Of a DNA stretch of 64,000 nt, positions 35,952 to 43,904 are shown in pieces. The first letter of the stretch is position 1. Each line of letters opens with the position of its first letter. A program made the translations under genes and the position numbers. The notes below the pieces were generated by a model. It ran no database searches. It had not been told where the DNA came from and saw only the letters and a program-made list of their open reading frames with translations. This DNA comes from Natronorubrum halophilum (GTDB lineage: Archaea > Halobacteriota > Halobacteria > Halobacteriales > Natrialbaceae): contig NZ_QQTY01000002.1 of assembly GCF_003670115.1 (NCBI RefSeq), forward strand, positions 124,001-188,000. The letters are read 5' to 3'.

Positions 35952-36694
35952 CGGTCGTGGGCCTCGTGGAGGGTTCGGCGGACGGCCGCGACCTGCTCCT
36001 GAAACCGTCGCGAGCCGAAGACGTCCGTGTCACGCGGGCCGGGTAACTCGACGTCGAAGGTCGCCTCGATCCGGCCCGGTCGACCGCAGACGACGAGACA
36101 CCGATCGGCGAGAAACACCGCTTCGGGGACGCTGTGGGTGACGAAGACGACCGTTTTCCGCTCGCGACGCCAGAGATTCCGGATCTCGACGCCGAGTTCG
36201 TCGCGCGTGATCTCGTCCAGTTCCCCGAACGGTTCGTCCATCAGGAGGACGTCGGCACCGAGGTGGAGCGCCCGGGCGATGGCGACTCGCTGTTTCATCC
36301 CGCCGGAGAGCGCCGCCGGTCGCGCGCCCTCGAACCCCTCGAGTCCCATCGAACGCAACAACCCGCGCGCGTCCGCCTCGTTCGGCGCGTCGCCGGCCAA
36401 CGTCCGGAGGAACGTGACGTTCTCGAGGGCGCTCTTCCACGGAAAGAGCGTGTGTTGCTGGAAGACGACCCCGACGTCGGCGTTCGCCTGCGCGACCGTC
36501 GGTGGCTGGCCGTCGATTCGAACGCGCCCGGTCGTCGGCTCCTGCAGGCCGCCGATCGTCCGCAGCAGCGTCGTCTTGCCACAGCCCGACGGGCCGACGA
36601 CCGTGATGAACTCGCCGTCATCGATCCGGAGGTCGACGTCCGCGATCGCGGTAACGTCGTCGAACGCGACCGCGACGTCCTCGAGTTCGATCAC
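35948..36694 (-). CDS. ABC transporter ATP-binding protein (NitT/TauT type)
   Basis: This 248-residue ATPase has Walker A GPSGCGKTT (about residues 34-42), the Q-loop FQQHTLFPW, ABC signature LSGGMKQR, Walker B VLLMDEPFGELD and the H-loop VTHSVPEAVFL. It overlaps both neighbours by four bases, so the operon is tightly coupled. It energises import through the permeases of this locus. Confidence 0.94.
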   Translation of the reverse strand: MIELEDVAVAFDDVTAIADVDLRIDDGEFITVVGPSGCGKTTLLRTIGGLQEPTTGRVRIDGQPPTVAQANADVGVVFQQHTLFPWKSALENVTFLRTLAGDAPNEADARGLLRSMGLEGFEGARPAALSGGMKQRVAIARALHLGADVLLMDEPFGELDEITRDELGVEIRNLWRRERKTVVFVTHSVPEAVFLADRCLVVCGRPGRIEATFDVELPGPRDTDVFGSRRFQEQVAAVRRTLHEAHDR

Positions 36695-37977
36695 GCCTCA
36701 CCACGGAGCAACGCTCCCTGCTCGAGCGCCGTTCGGAGGCGCTCCCACATGTCCGGTCGGTGCCACCCCCAGCCGCGTTCGCGGACGGCGTCGCTCTCGC
36801 CGAACGTCGAGGCGGCTCGCTCGAAGGTCCGACCGATCCGATCCGGTGGATCGTCGCTCGCCGCCGCGATCCGTTCGGCCGCCGGTCCGGGATCGCGTCG
36901 CGCCTCGGCCCAGCCGCCGGTCGTTCCCGCCAGCGCGCCCGCGAGCGCCGTCGGCCGATCCTCGAGCGTCCGCTCGCGGGCGACGATCGTCGGCCCGTAG
37001 ATCGGGAAGTGATCGGTGAGGGCCAACGCGTCGACGGTCCGCCCTTGCCGTTCCAGTCGCGTCGGATCGGCGAACGAGCCGGTCACGACGTCGGCGTCGC
37101 CGTCCAAGAGCGCGTTCCGTTCCTCGCCGTTCGTGTCGACGATACGGCTGTCGTCGTCGAATCCCGTCTGCGAGAGGAAGAGCCGTCCGAGCAGTCGCGT
37201 CTCCGAGTCGGGGGGCATGCCGATCCGTTTCCCCTCGAATTGGTCGATGCGTTCCAGCGGCTCGCCGAACGCGTCCCGGACGGTGTAGAGGACGGTCATC
37301 GCCCGCTGGTAGCACACCGCAACGGGAACGATCGGTTCGCCCGCGGCCCGCGCCCGAACGACCGTCCCGGCACCGACGACGGCGAGGTCGGCGGGTCCCG
37401 AGATCACGCGCTCGAGCGCGCGACGCGACCCCTCGCGGTGATCGATCCGAACGTCGACGTCGAACGCGCCGTACCACCCCGCAGCGATTGCGGCGTATAT
37501 CGGCACGTGAAGGGCGTTCGGACGCCAGTTCAGAACGAGGCCGACCGAGGACGACGATTCCGCTTCGACGTCGCGGACCCTGCCTCGCGGCCCGCTCGGG
37601 TCGGGCTCTCGGCGGGTATCGGCGCGTTCGAGCAGCGCCTCGGCGTGACTCCGGTAGGTGTTCTCGATCGTTTCCTCGACGCCGTCGGTCGGTCGCCAGG
37701 CCGTCCGGGGCCGCCCGCCGTCCGAATCCCTCTCTCGGACGGCCGTCCGCTCGACCAGTTCGCGGGACTCGAGTCGGGCCACCGTCTCGCTGATCGTCGT
37801 CCGGTTCACTCGCGTCCCGGCCTGGAGGTGGACGGTCGTCGCCGGCTCGGCCTCGCGTTCGGCCCGCAAGAGCAGGTAGGCGAGGAGCCGCGCCGGCGTT
37901 CGACCGATGCCGGCCGCGATCCTGTCGACGAGCGGATCGTCCTCGCCGTCGAGCTCCCAGAAGGAACGCGATCGCAT
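36691..37977 (-). CDS. Winged-helix domain fused to an NMT1/THI5-type substrate-binding domain
   Basis: This 428-residue protein has no signal peptide. Residues about 20-95 form a winged helix-turn-helix (LAYLLLRAERE..., TVHLQAGTRVNRTTISETVARLESRELVER). From about residue 140 the sequence is a periplasmic-type binding domain (LVLNWRPNALHVPIYAAIAAGWYGAF, DLAVVGAGTVV, ERGWGWHRPDMWE) homologous to the lipoprotein at 33049. It heads the operon with ATPase and permease. It is most likely a cytoplasmic ligand-responsive regulator of this importer. A binding-protein role would need export, for which no signal is seen. Confidence 0.85.
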   Translation of the reverse strand: MRSRSFWELDGEDDPLVDRIAAGIGRTPARLLAYLLLRAEREAEPATTVHLQAGTRVNRTTISETVARLESRELVERTAVRERDSDGGRPRTAWRPTDGVEETIENTYRSHAEALLERADTRREPDPSGPRGRVRDVEAESSSSVGLVLNWRPNALHVPIYAAIAAGWYGAFDVDVRIDHREGSRRALERVISGPADLAVVGAGTVVRARAAGEPIVPVAVCYQRAMTVLYTVRDAFGEPLERIDQFEGKRIGMPPDSETRLLGRLFLSQTGFDDDSRIVDTNGEERNALLDGDADVVTGSFADPTRLERQGRTVDALALTDHFPIYGPTIVARERTLEDRPTALAGALAGTTGGWAEARRDPGPAAERIAAASDDPPDRIGRTFERAASTFGESDAVRERGWGWHRPDMWERLRTALEQGALLRGEA

Positions 37978-38010
37978 TGTGTCATGGTAACGATCAACGC
38001 CGTTCGGTAT

Positions 38011-38019
38011 AATGGTATC
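38011..38019 (-). promoter_or_regulatory. GATACCATT element ahead of the HTH-binding protein operon
   Basis: Read on the minus strand this is gataccatt, 34 bases before the start at 37977. The same nonamer occurs on the plus strand at 38190-38198, ahead of the alcohol dehydrogenase operon. The sites might bind one regulator. Confidence 0.3.
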
Positions 38020-38159
38020 ACTACGGCGGGGATCGCGGATCCGAAACGGACGGCCGATGAACCGCTTCGAGCGTTTCGAACGAACTGACGGTCAGGAGAC
38101 ACGTCCTGTTACGGCGCGACAGATTCCGCTCAAGCACAGGTTCGTTTCTACCTATATTC

Positions 38160-38245
38160 CGTTTATTTATACTATGCTGCAGGGGTTGGATACCATTGGT
38201 AAGTATTATCCAAACTGGCAGTGTCGTTATGTGCGCAGTGGTAAC
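38160..38245 (+). promoter_or_regulatory. Promoter of the alcohol dehydrogenase operon with an 11-bp palindrome
   Basis: gtttatttatac at about 38161-38172 is a strong TATA candidate. It is followed by the palindrome TACCATTGGTA at 38191-38201 (five-base arms, one-base spacer), placed near the expected transcription start and hence a good operator candidate. The start codon of the first gene is at 38246. Confidence 0.45.
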
Positions 38246-39148
38246 ATGAGTCAAACACCAACCCTGTCACACATGACGGTCGCGGACCACCGCGATCTGG
38301 CGACGACCCTCGGCGTCGAGACGCCGGGAGACGGAGAGGTAACGTGGGAGTTGCTCGCGGGACGGGTCGAGCCGCACTCCGGGTCGGCGTTCGCCTCGAG
38401 AGGGGAGGCGATCCGGGCCGACCTCGAGGGGCGGCTCGATCCCGACGTCCTCGAGCGAGAGCGAACGAACATGGCGGCCGAGATCGGGCGTCTGGCGGCC
38501 GTCCGCGACGCGGGCGTTCCGGACGAGCCGGCGGGACCGTATACGGAGGTCGCCACGCCCGGCTGGCGACTCTACGAGCACCTGCTCGAGGTCGGCTTCT
38601 TCGAGAGTCTCGACGAGAACCTGCCGCGGTTTACCGCCGAGCACATCGAGACGACGGCGCGCGAACTGGTGCTCGCGGAGCCGCTCTCGTCGGCGCTCGA
38701 CGACGTCGGGTTCGACGAGGCGGAAAAGACGGCGCTGTTGAGCGCCGTCACGAACAACACGGAGCGACTCGCCCGGTGGGTGCCCTCGAACCAGATTCCG
38801 GCGGGCGTCGAGTTCGACACGTCGAACGTGCCGCCGCTGCACCAGCGCGCGATAGGCGGGGCGTTGCTGTGGATTCGCGGCCTCGACAGACACCTCTGGC
38901 AGAACGAGGTGCTCGTCACCGACGAGATTCTCGACGACGCCGTCAGACACGTCAAGGGCATGCTGGGCGGGTTGTACGTGTCGGCGACCGCCGCCTGCGA
39001 TCTCGCCACGGAGGGACAGTTCACGGATCAACAGCTGACCGCCGCGCTCACCGCGGGCGCGGCCGTCCAGATCGTCGAACAGGAGGAGTTGCTGCACGAC
39101 GTCTTCTACATCAGAGACGAGATGCGCGCTCCGAGCGAGCTGAGGTGA
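38246..39148 (+). CDS. Uncharacterised all-helical protein encoded with a PQQ-type dehydrogenase
   Basis: Started at ATG 38246 (MSQTPTLSHMTVADHRDL), the product has 300 residues; the open frame upstream runs through the promoter and is not coding. The sequence is almost entirely amphipathic helix, acidic, without signal peptide, membrane helix or cysteine pairs. Notable segments are RWVPSNQIPAGVEF near residue 180 and IVEQEELLHDVFYIRDEM near the C-terminus. I cannot assign it to a family. It ends six bases before the dehydrogenase gene, so it is surely cotranscribed, and may be a maturation or cofactor-insertion partner. Confidence 0.75.
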   Translation: MSQTPTLSHMTVADHRDLATTLGVETPGDGEVTWELLAGRVEPHSGSAFASRGEAIRADLEGRLDPDVLERERTNMAAEIGRLAAVRDAGVPDEPAGPYTEVATPGWRLYEHLLEVGFFESLDENLPRFTAEHIETTARELVLAEPLSSALDDVGFDEAEKTALLSAVTNNTERLARWVPSNQIPAGVEFDTSNVPPLHQRAIGGALLWIRGLDRHLWQNEVLVTDEILDDAVRHVKGMLGGLYVSATAACDLATEGQFTDQQLTAALTAGAAVQIVEQEELLHDVFYIRDEMRAPSELR

Positions 39149-39154
39149 TCACGC

Positions 39155-40864
39155 ATGGCACTACGCAACGACAGGGCCGTTCAGGCCGCACGCGACATCG
39201 AACTGGTAGAGACCGACGACGGCTATACGCTGGTCGGCGGTCCCGAGCACTCGATCACCCAGGAACACGACGGCGACCGGATTCCGGAGGTCGACGTCGA
39301 TCAGGAGATGCTGAGCAACGCGGGGGAGGACCCCGAGTCCTGGTTGATGTACGGCGGGAACTACGAACAACAGCGGGTGACGACCGCCGACGTCATCACG
39401 CCGGACAACGTCTCCGACCTCGAGCTCGAGTACGAGATGTCCGTCGGGACCGGCTCGAGCATGGAGGGAACGCCCATCGTGGTTCCGGGCGACCCGCCGG
39501 TCATGTACCAGACCAACGGGCCGAACCACATGAAGGCGATCGACCCTCGCGAGGGCGAGGTCCTCTGGAGTTACACCTACGCGGTGCCGATCGGCGTCGA
39601 GCTGTGTTGTGACGACAACAATCGCGGGGCCGCCGTCCTCGGCGACAAGGTGTACATGACGACGCTCGATTCCGGCGTCGTCGCGCTGGACCGCTACACC
39701 GGCGAGGAGGTCTGGCACACCCAGACGGCCGACCACGAGGTCGGCTACTCCGCGACGTGGGCCCCCGTAATCCACGATGGAACGATCTACACGGGCAGCG
39801 CCGGCGGCGAGTACGGCGTGCAGGGATTCATCGCCGCTCTCGACGCCGAGAGCGGGGAGATGATGTGGCAGACCCACACGCTTCTCGAGGACGAGTGGAT
39901 CGGCGCGAGCCGCGAGCACGGCTGCGGGACGAGCTGGATGACGCCGACGATCGACGAGGAGCGCGGCGTGCTCTACTCGCCGGTCGCCAACCCCGGCCCG
40001 GACTTCGACGGCACCGTCCGGCCGGGACCGAACTTCCCGACCTGCGGGACGCTCTCGCTCGATCTCGAGGAAGGCGGGTTCAACTGGGGCTTCCAGAGCA
40101 GCCCGCACGACGTCTGGGACTACGACGCGGCGGCTCCGCGAGTGCTGGTGCCCGACGTCGAGGTCGACGGCGAGTCGACGGACCTCGTGGTCGGCTCCGA
40201 CAAGTCCGGGTGGGTCTACATGATGGACCCCGAGTCGGGCCAACTCCACGAGCGAAGCGACGAGATCTGCCAGCACATCAACATGTGGGAGATGATCCCC
40301 CACATCAGCGCGGACGAGCGGATTCCGTTCGTCCCCGGCGCGCCGGGCGGCAACGACTGGCAGCCGCCGTCGTACAATCCCGAAACCGGGTACGTGTACG
40401 TCATCCACCAGAACTTCCCGCAGGACCTCTACTGGCGGTACGAGGAGTACAGCGAGGGCAACCCCTACTGGGGCGGCAACCTCGACGATCCGGCCTCGGA
40501 GATGCCCGACGAGTGGAACGAGAGCATCACCGCCTTCGCCGCGGTTGATCCGGCGACGGGCGAGCGCGTCTGGCGCGAGTGGATCGAGAGCGAGGACGAG
40601 TTCTACATGTGGGGCGGCTCCATGTCGACGGCGACGGGGCTCGTCTTCAACGGCACCCAGAACGGCACCTTCGTCGCCTACGACGGCGAGAGCGGCGACC
40701 GCCTCTGGGAGTACGAATTCGACGTGCCGATCAGCGCCTCGCCGATGAGCTGGTACGATCCCGGCGAGGAGAAACAGTACGTCGCCGTCCAAGTCGGCGG
40801 CAGCGGCTGGCTCCGCCAGGGAACTCGCGGCGACACGCTCGCCGTGTTCTCGATGGAGGACTGA
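39155..40864 (+). CDS. PQQ-dependent alcohol dehydrogenase-like quinoprotein with lanthanide-type metal site
   Basis: This 569-residue eight-bladed propeller protein aligns with MxaF/XoxF-type alcohol dehydrogenases. Visible are the vicinal disulfide Cys151-Cys152 (ELCCDDNNRG), metal ligand Glu219 (GGEYGVQG), PQQ-stacking Trp261 (GTSWMTP), Asn279 (ANPGPDF, RPGPN), the catalytic Asp322 and the second Asp324 (WDYDAA). The Trp-Asn and Asn-Asp spacings match methanol dehydrogenase. Asp324 is the extra ligand typical of lanthanide enzymes. No signal peptide is seen, although such enzymes act outside the membrane. It should oxidise an alcohol and reduce the cupredoxin encoded next. Confidence 0.88.
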   Translation: MALRNDRAVQAARDIELVETDDGYTLVGGPEHSITQEHDGDRIPEVDVDQEMLSNAGEDPESWLMYGGNYEQQRVTTADVITPDNVSDLELEYEMSVGTGSSMEGTPIVVPGDPPVMYQTNGPNHMKAIDPREGEVLWSYTYAVPIGVELCCDDNNRGAAVLGDKVYMTTLDSGVVALDRYTGEEVWHTQTADHEVGYSATWAPVIHDGTIYTGSAGGEYGVQGFIAALDAESGEMMWQTHTLLEDEWIGASREHGCGTSWMTPTIDEERGVLYSPVANPGPDFDGTVRPGPNFPTCGTLSLDLEEGGFNWGFQSSPHDVWDYDAAAPRVLVPDVEVDGESTDLVVGSDKSGWVYMMDPESGQLHERSDEICQHINMWEMIPHISADERIPFVPGAPGGNDWQPPSYNPETGYVYVIHQNFPQDLYWRYEEYSEGNPYWGGNLDDPASEMPDEWNESITAFAAVDPATGERVWREWIESEDEFYMWGGSMSTATGLVFNGTQNGTFVAYDGESGDRLWEYEFDVPISASPMSWYDPGEEKQYVAVQVGGSGWLRQGTRGDTLAVFSMED

Positions 40865-40901
40865 GCCGACGGACGACTGACCCAAGACACACTACACAAC
40901 C

Positions 40902-42371
40902 ATGACGAACGAACAACGCTCACGCGACGTTTCTCGTCGCGGCATGCTAAAGGGAACGGCGATCGCCGGAACGGCCGCGATGACCGGCACCGCAGGTGCC
41001 TATCGCGACGAGATCGACTTTCGGCTGCCGGCCACGCAGAACGACGGCGAGGGGCGAACGCTCTCGCTGCTTGGCATCGTCGGCGGCTGGATCGGCGTCG
41101 CCCCAGCCGAGATCGACGGCGTCTCCAACCCGACGCTACGACTGATCGAGGACGAAGAGAACGAAATCGTCTGGACGAACGGCGACGGCATGAACCACAA
41201 TTTCACCGTCGCGGACGAAGACGGCGAGGTGATCGAGGCCACGGAGTTCGTGGATGAAGCGGGCGAGTCCACCTCGCTCACGATCACTCCAGACGAGGAG
41301 ATGGCGGAGTACTACTGTCAGCCGCACCCGGTCCAGATGCGCGGTCCGATCGAACTGATCGACCCGGACGAGGTGCACGAACTCCGCGTCCGCGTCGAGG
41401 ACGAAGACGGCGAACCGCTCGGCGCGGAGGTGTTTGTCGGGGAGCACCACTCGTTCTCCGACGTCGCCGCGCGGCCGAGTCCGCCGGAAGAAGAGGACGA
41501 AGCGACGGAGGAGTTAGAGCCGGGAGACGACGAAGGCGGCAACGAAACGGCCGCTAACGAAACCGAGAACGAAACGGCCGGCGACGGCGCTCAGGACGAG
41601 GAGACGCCGGCCGAGGAGGACGCGCCGGCGATCGCCCGCTTCGACATGCTCGAGGACGGCGAGTACGACCTCGAGGTCTGGACCTACGGCCACGAGCGGG
41701 TCACCGATACGGTCGAGATCGACGGCGACGACGAGGAGGTCACCATCACGCTCTCGGCGGTCGAAGTGGGCGATCCGGTCGAGACCTTCTCGATGCGTCT
41801 CGAGGAGGGCCAGTGGGTCGGCCAGGAACCCGACGAGATCGCCGACGAGGCGAACCCGACGCTCGAGGTGGAGTCGGGCGAATCCTACGCGGTCGAGTGG
41901 GAGAACGGAATCGGTCGCCACCAGCCCGAAGCGGAGGATCGGGTCTTCGAACCGCTTCCCGGCCACAACTTCGTGATCGCCACCGGCGGCGACACCAACG
42001 AGTGGAACACGTACGTTCGCTCGAACTTCCTCGACGAGGAAGGCGACACGCAGACCGTCGAGTTCGTCGCCGAAGAAGAGATGGCCGTCTACCTCGATCA
42101 GTGCCAACTCGACGCGATCGGCGAAATCGCCGTCGACGGCGAGACCGGTGAGACGGTCGCCGTCGGCAACGAGACGACGGAGACAGACGGCAACGAGACG
42201 GTCACCGCGGACGGCAACGAAACAGCCGACGTAACGGGTAACGAGACGATCGAGACGGCTGATAACGAGACCGTCGGAACCGACGGAAACGAGACGGTCG
42301 AGAGCACCGACAACGAGACGGCTGATAACGAGACGATCGAGACGGCCGGTAACGAGACGTCCGACGACTGA
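40902..42371 (+). CDS. Tat-exported two-domain cupredoxin with Asn-Glu-Thr repeat tail
   Basis: This 489-residue protein has a twin-arginine signal (SRRGMLKGTAIAGTAAM, residues 11-27). The first cupredoxin domain carries type-1 copper ligands His99, Cys139, His142 and Met146 (CQPHPVQM). An acidic linker and a carboxypeptidase-regulatory-like segment follow. The second cupredoxin-like domain (about residues 290-415) keeps Cys but reads CQLDAIG, so its copper site is incomplete. Residues about 420-489 are NET-type repeats, possibly N-glycosylated. It lies 37 bases after the quinoprotein gene and is its likely electron acceptor. Confidence 0.85.
   Translation: MTNEQRSRDVSRRGMLKGTAIAGTAAMTGTAGAYRDEIDFRLPATQNDGEGRTLSLLGIVGGWIGVAPAEIDGVSNPTLRLIEDEENEIVWTNGDGMNHNFTVADEDGEVIEATEFVDEAGESTSLTITPDEEMAEYYCQPHPVQMRGPIELIDPDEVHELRVRVEDEDGEPLGAEVFVGEHHSFSDVAARPSPPEEEDEATEELEPGDDEGGNETAANETENETAGDGAQDEETPAEEDAPAIARFDMLEDGEYDLEVWTYGHERVTDTVEIDGDDEEVTITLSAVEVGDPVETFSMRLEEGQWVGQEPDEIADEANPTLEVESGESYAVEWENGIGRHQPEAEDRVFEPLPGHNFVIATGGDTNEWNTYVRSNFLDEEGDTQTVEFVAEEEMAVYLDQCQLDAIGEIAVDGETGETVAVGNETTETDGNETVTADGNETADVTGNETIETADNETVGTDGNETVESTDNETADNETIETAGNETSDD
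42165..42360 (+). repeat. Short tandem repeats encoding NET(V/I/A) units
   Basis: The word aacgagacg and close variants recur about eleven times at intervals of 12-24 bases, encoding the repetitive NET tail of the cupredoxin. Such tracts are prone to length change. NxT is the archaeal N-glycosylation sequon. Confidence 0.8.
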
Positions 42372-42506
42372 CGCCGGTTCTCCGTCCGATTCCGTCGTTT
42401 TCTTCGGTACCGTTTCGATCCGCGGATGCGTCCGCCGTCGGTCCGACGTCCCTCGAGCGCGTGGCTCCGTCAGCGCCCGCGGGTTCGCGGGCGGACGGCC
42501 GCTCCG

Positions 42507-43607
42507 TCACGCGTAGTTCGCGATCCAATAGCCGACGTACAGCGCGACGAGGACCGCACCGCTCGAGCGCGTCACGCGACCTCGAGCGAGCGTGCCGGCG
42601 ACGACGAGCAAGCACGCGGCGAGGAACGGCCAGTGGACGGTCATCACCGCGCCGCCGGTATCGACGGGACGCAGTAACGCGACGATGCCGACGTTGGCCG
42701 TCACGTAGAACACCGTGCTCCCGACGACGTTCCCGACGGCGAGGTGCGCCCGACCCTGGCGAACCGGTTCGACGGTGAGCGCCAGTTCCTCGATCGAGGC
42801 GATGAACGAAAGCACCGTCGCGCCGAACGCGAGCCCCGAGATCCCCAGCGCCACGAAGATCCCTTCGGCGCTCGCCACCGTGAGTCCGGACCCGACCGTC
42901 ATCCCGACGATCGCGAGGAGCGCGACGACCAGGCTGAACCGGCCGCTTTTCCCCTCGAGGTCGGGGACGAACTCGTCGAGGTCGAGGTCCGGGTCGCGTT
43001 TGCGCCCGGCGGATCGTTCGTCGGCGCGCGCTCCCTCGAGCGCGGAAGCGCCGCCGTTCGGCTCGGTTTCGATCGTCGCGTTCGTCTCCGCCGGGTCCTT
43101 CGCCTCGAGATCGACGGCGTCTTCGACTTCGTCCGAGAGCAGGTACGTCGTCTCCGAGCGGCGCTCGCGCCAGAAGATGCCGGCGAGCAGCGGGACGAAC
43201 AGAACGGTGAGGATCGCACCGTCCGCCCAGTCGAGTGTCCCGTCGATAGAGAGCGCGAACGCCGGGAGGGGAACGAGGACGAGCACGAACAGGTAGCTCC
43301 GCGGGACGTCGATCCGAAACGGGACCGTGATCCCCGCGACGCCGACGGCGACCGCGAGGACGAACAGCGACTCGCCGAACACCGTCCCGAGCGCGAGGTC
43401 CGGGAGGTCGACGAACGCCGCCGTGACGCCGAGGATCGCGTTCTCGAGGTCGATCCCGGCGAGAACGACCGCGAGGAAGAACCCGGAGATACCGAGCGAG
43501 ACGGCGCTCCGGGCGACGGCTTCGATAAAGACCTCGACGCACCAGATGACGAGGACGACGCCCGCCAGGAATAGGGCGGCGAGGCCGACGAGTTCCGCGG
43601 CGCTCAT
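42507..43607 (-). CDS. Sodium/calcium exchanger family (CaCA) antiporter
   Basis: Started at 43607 (MSAAELVGLAALFLAGVVLVI), this protein has 366 residues, about ten transmembrane helices and two inverted halves. The alpha repeats are degenerate relatives of GNxxGSN/TSxPE: GTVFGESLF in the first half, SFIASIEELALTVEPVRQG and GNVVGSTVFYVTANVG in the second. A long acidic cytosolic loop (about residues 155-225) separates the halves. It would extrude Ca2+ or another divalent/trivalent cation against Na+ or H+. A paralogue lies next to it at 43905. Confidence 0.85.
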   Translation of the reverse strand: MSAAELVGLAALFLAGVVLVIWCVEVFIEAVARSAVSLGISGFFLAVVLAGIDLENAILGVTAAFVDLPDLALGTVFGESLFVLAVAVGVAGITVPFRIDVPRSYLFVLVLVPLPAFALSIDGTLDWADGAILTVLFVPLLAGIFWRERRSETTYLLSDEVEDAVDLEAKDPAETNATIETEPNGGASALEGARADERSAGRKRDPDLDLDEFVPDLEGKSGRFSLVVALLAIVGMTVGSGLTVASAEGIFVALGISGLAFGATVLSFIASIEELALTVEPVRQGRAHLAVGNVVGSTVFYVTANVGIVALLRPVDTGGAVMTVHWPFLAACLLVVAGTLARGRVTRSSGAVLVALYVGYWIANYA

Positions 43608-43904
43608 ACGCGCAGTGAAACGGTGGCGTCGCACTTATAGTACCGACCGCGACGAGCTACACACCGATCGCCTCGTCCGCGGTTCTCGCTCACTCCGTTC
43701 GCTCACGGCTCGCAAGGCTCGCCGTCTGCTCACGGGCGCACAGCGCCCGTTCGCATGGTCCGCGGGATCGAAGATCCCGCGCTATTCGCATTCTCGCGGT
43801 TTTCGCTCACTCTGTTCGCTCCGAACCGCGCTCGCTCCGAACCGCGCTCCCCTCGTGCGACCGGGCGTGTACTGGCTCGCAGTGGCTACGATACTCCCGA
43901 ACGC
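43608..43904. repeat. Intergenic repeat with paired hairpins and a 16-bp tandem repeat
   Basis: Two perfect hairpins stand close together: arms 43732-43739/43743-43750 (acgggcgc, loop aca) and 43761-43769/43773-43781 (cgcgggatc, loop gaa). Further on, tcgctccgaaccgcgc occurs twice in tandem (43816-43831 and 43832-43847). The first hairpin unit has a diverged copy at 52.2 kb. No coding frame is seen between the two exchanger genes. Confidence 0.75.

Noticed and set aside
39161-40885. Minus-strand 574-codon open frame opposite the quinoprotein gene
   Set aside because: Same antisense effect; no domain is visible and the plus-strand protein has all catalytic residues.
42202-43542. 446-codon Arg-rich frame overlapping the exchanger gene
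   Set aside because: Composition (mostly Arg, Gly, Pro) is that of an out-of-frame reading of the CaCA gene on the same strand.
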